NCBI GenBank assembly: GCA_002327905.1
Contig: DCUY01000089.1
Coordinates: 1-7,500 of the forward strand
Direction: 5' to 3'
Source of the DNA: Caldifarciminota bacterium UBA2202
GTDB lineage: Bacteria; Hydrothermota; 32-111
DNA length: 7,500 nucleotides
Positions 6,384-7,500 of this stretch are shown here, piece after piece; position 1 is the first letter of the stretch; every line of letters starts with the position of its first letter. The position numbers and the translations under genes were made by a program. Under the pieces are notes generated by a model. The model had not been told where the DNA came from and made no database searches. It saw only the letters and a program-made list of their open reading frames with translations.

Positions 6384-7500
6384 TTATAACCTCTCTTCGC
6401 ACTTTTGAAATATTGTTTATGAATTGCGATGCAGTCGGATTTGCGCTTGAAGTCCTCTCTCCCGAATAAAAATGTATGTAAACTCCGAGAGCGCTTGAAG
6501 CCATTGGGCTATATCCCTGAGCCATCAAGCCCCCGATTATGCCCGAAAGAATATCACCGGAACCGGCAGTGGCCAGTTTGGAATTCATATTCGGGAATAT
6601 CATTGTAGTCTTTGAGTCACTTATTATTGTGGGTGGGGATTTCAAAACAACCAATGCATTATATTTTTTTGCAAATTTCTCCGCTGAGGATATCTTCTCT
6701 GAAATATTGTTAAAACGCATTTTTGAGAGGCGGAAAAACTCCTCTGGATGCGGTGTTATTATGCTTCCTCGAAGAATTCTTCTTTTATCTGATTCATTCA
6801 TTGACGAAATAATGTTCAAAGCATCAGCATCAAAGAGAATGGTTTTGCCCTTAGATTGTTTAACCGCTTCAAGAAGAATCTCTTTGGATTTTAAGTTATT
6901 CTGCATTCCGCATCCTATTACCCACACATTCGATTTTTTCAAGGCATCATTTAAATTATCAGTAAAGACAAGCTCAGGAAAGAATCTTCTTTCTTTTTTT
7001 GAGAGCATGTAAACATAGACTATGCCGGCTCCTGATTTCAATGCGCTGTAAGAAGCAAATTGAATAGAGCCCTCCATTCCTTCGCCTCCTCCTACAAAAC
7101 TCGCCTTTCCCTTCTCCGTCTTGTGGGTCCATTCATTTTTCCGTATGGATGAGTCCGCTGATATTGCATTCAATATTTCTTTTTCTATTATCAGATAATG
7201 TTTCTTAGAAAAAATTGCATCAACAGGTATTGAAATGTCAGCTACAATAAGCTCTCCTGCGCGCTCTGAAGCATTGCTCCACAGCAGTCCTGTCTTTACG
7301 AATCCGAAAGTCACTGTCACGGAAGCTCTTATCGCATCAGAATCAAATTCACCCGTATTTGAATCAATTCCTGACGGAATATCAAGAGAAAGAACCGGAA
7401 TTTTAGAGTGATTTATTATTTTAAAATACCTTCTGTGAAAAGAATCCAAAGCATTGTGAAATCCTGTTCCGAAGACCGCATCAATTATAAGCTGAGATGA
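6376..7500 (-). CDS. nnr: Bifunctional NAD(P)H-hydrate epimerase / ADP(ATP)-dependent NAD(P)H-hydrate dehydratase (5' end outside window)
   Basis: 374 residues are visible and the frame is open to the window edge. The TTG at 7447-7449 is an internal Leu codon, because family-typical sequence continues before it (QLIIDAVFGTG at 7462-7494). The remaining part of the N-terminal YjeF_N epimerase domain includes IPVLSLDIPSGIDSNTG and runs to about 7170. The C-terminal NnrD-type dehydratase domain (ribokinase-like) follows with KGKASFVGGGEGMEGS, SALKSGAGIVYVY, VWVIGCGM, TILFDADALNII, IITPHPEEF, VVLKSPPTII and the active-site ATAGSGD (6553-6573, with its conserved Asp) ahead of ILSGIIGG. Together the domains repair hydrated NADH and NADPH: the epimerase interconverts R and S forms and the dehydratase restores the S form using ADP or ATP. 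The epimerase substrate-loop motifs and the start lie outside the window. It is the first visible gene of the leftward operon, ending in an 8-bp overlap with the propeller gene. Confidence 0.95.
   Translation of the reverse strand, partial: SSQLIIDAVFGTGFHNALDSFHRRYFKIINHSKIPVLSLDIPSGIDSNTGEFDSDAIRASVTVTFGFVKTGLLWSNASERAGELIVADISIPVDAIFSKKHYLIIEKEILNAISADSSIRKNEWTHKTEKGKASFVGGGEGMEGSIQFASYSALKSGAGIVYVYMLSKKERRFFPELVFTDNLNDALKKSNVWVIGCGMQNNLKSKEILLEAVKQSKGKTILFDADALNIISSMNESDKRRILRGSIITPHPEEFFRLSKMRFNNISEKISSAEKFAKKYNALVVLKSPPTIISDSKTTMIFPNMNSKLATAGSGDILSGIIGGLMAQGYSPMASSALGVYIHFYSGERTSSANPTASQFINNISKVRREVINV
6390..6396 (-). promoter_or_regulatory. Shine-Dalgarno site of the propeller gene
   Basis: Read on the minus strand this is AGAGAGG, 6 nt before the ATG at 6383, within the last codons of nnr. 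It supports this start, and hence the hydrophobic signal sequence, over later Met codons. Confidence 0.6.

Larger units (their letters stand above)
2934..7500 (-). other. Leftward operon with overlapping genes: nnr, propeller, DUF4015, CPBP
   Basis: Four minus-strand genes have consecutive overlaps of 8 bp (6376-6383), 8 bp (4848-4855) and 1 bp (3782). No room exists for internal terminators or intergenic promoters. A single transcript with translational coupling is inferred. The promoter must lie to the right of the window, and no terminator is visible past the last stop at 2934. Confidence 0.75.

Noticed and set aside
6539..7012. Open frame of 157 codons on the plus strand, antisense to nnr
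   Set aside because: It lies wholly inside the well-conserved nnr dehydratase domain on the opposite strand, has no credible Shine-Dalgarno sequence, and its translation resembles no protein; it is a composition shadow.
7447..7449. TTG as the start codon of nnr
   Set aside because: Conserved YjeF_N sequence (LIIDAVFGTG) continues upstream in frame to the window edge, so this codon is an internal Leu.
1..7500. tRNA or rRNA genes, CRISPR arrays, insertion sequences, inverted-repeat ends, riboswitch leaders
   Set aside because: Almost every base is in a supported coding region. No repeated units, transposase motifs or tRNA-like cloverleaf segments were recognised on either strand, and the only two gaps hold a promoter and a terminator.

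Overview
The window is an AT-rich, densely packed stretch of bacterial chromosome. Only two real intergenic gaps are visible (about 76 and 35 bp). The organism appears to be a diderm (Gram-negative-type) bacterium: two genes encode beta-barrel-like outer-membrane proteins, and two more encode exported proteins. The gene content and the amphipathic barrel style would suit an FCB-group or related uncultured candidate phylum, but nothing here is a firm taxonomic marker and that placement is a guess. There are no RNA genes, insertion sequences, phage genes or CRISPR repeats.

Plus strand, left part (1-2946). The window opens inside the C-terminal end of a beta-barrel protein (1-324), closed by a weak AT-rich hairpin. 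A good sigma70-like promoter and a clear Shine-Dalgarno sequence then lead into a 530-residue exported protein (401-1993). It combines a barrel-like N-terminal half, a small PEGA/carboxypeptidase-regulatory-like beta domain and C-terminal TPR repeats. A textbook intrinsic terminator follows. Its T8 tract runs directly into the ATG of a class II tRNA nucleotidyltransferase/poly(A) polymerase family gene (2029-2946), which therefore has no ordinary leader or ribosome binding site.

Minus strand, right part (7500 down to 2934). Four genes are read leftward with overlapping ends: a bifunctional NAD(P)H-hydrate epimerase/dehydratase (nnr, 5' end outside the window), a 511-residue exported beta-propeller-like protein, a secreted DUF4015-type putative glycoside hydrolase, and a CPBP-family (CAAX protease-like) membrane protein. 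Overlaps of 8, 8 and 1 bp imply a single transcript with translational coupling. The promoter lies beyond the right edge. This operon converges on the nucleotidyltransferase gene and overlaps its end by 13 bp, with no terminator visible between them.

I see no clearly new defence or mobile system. The points most worth checking are the terminator/start-codon junction at 1999-2031, departures from consensus active-site residues in the nucleotidyltransferase (Asn in the DxD motif) and the CPBP protein (Trp in the EE motif), the barrel-PEGA-TPR architecture, and a G8 homopolymer inside the propeller gene.
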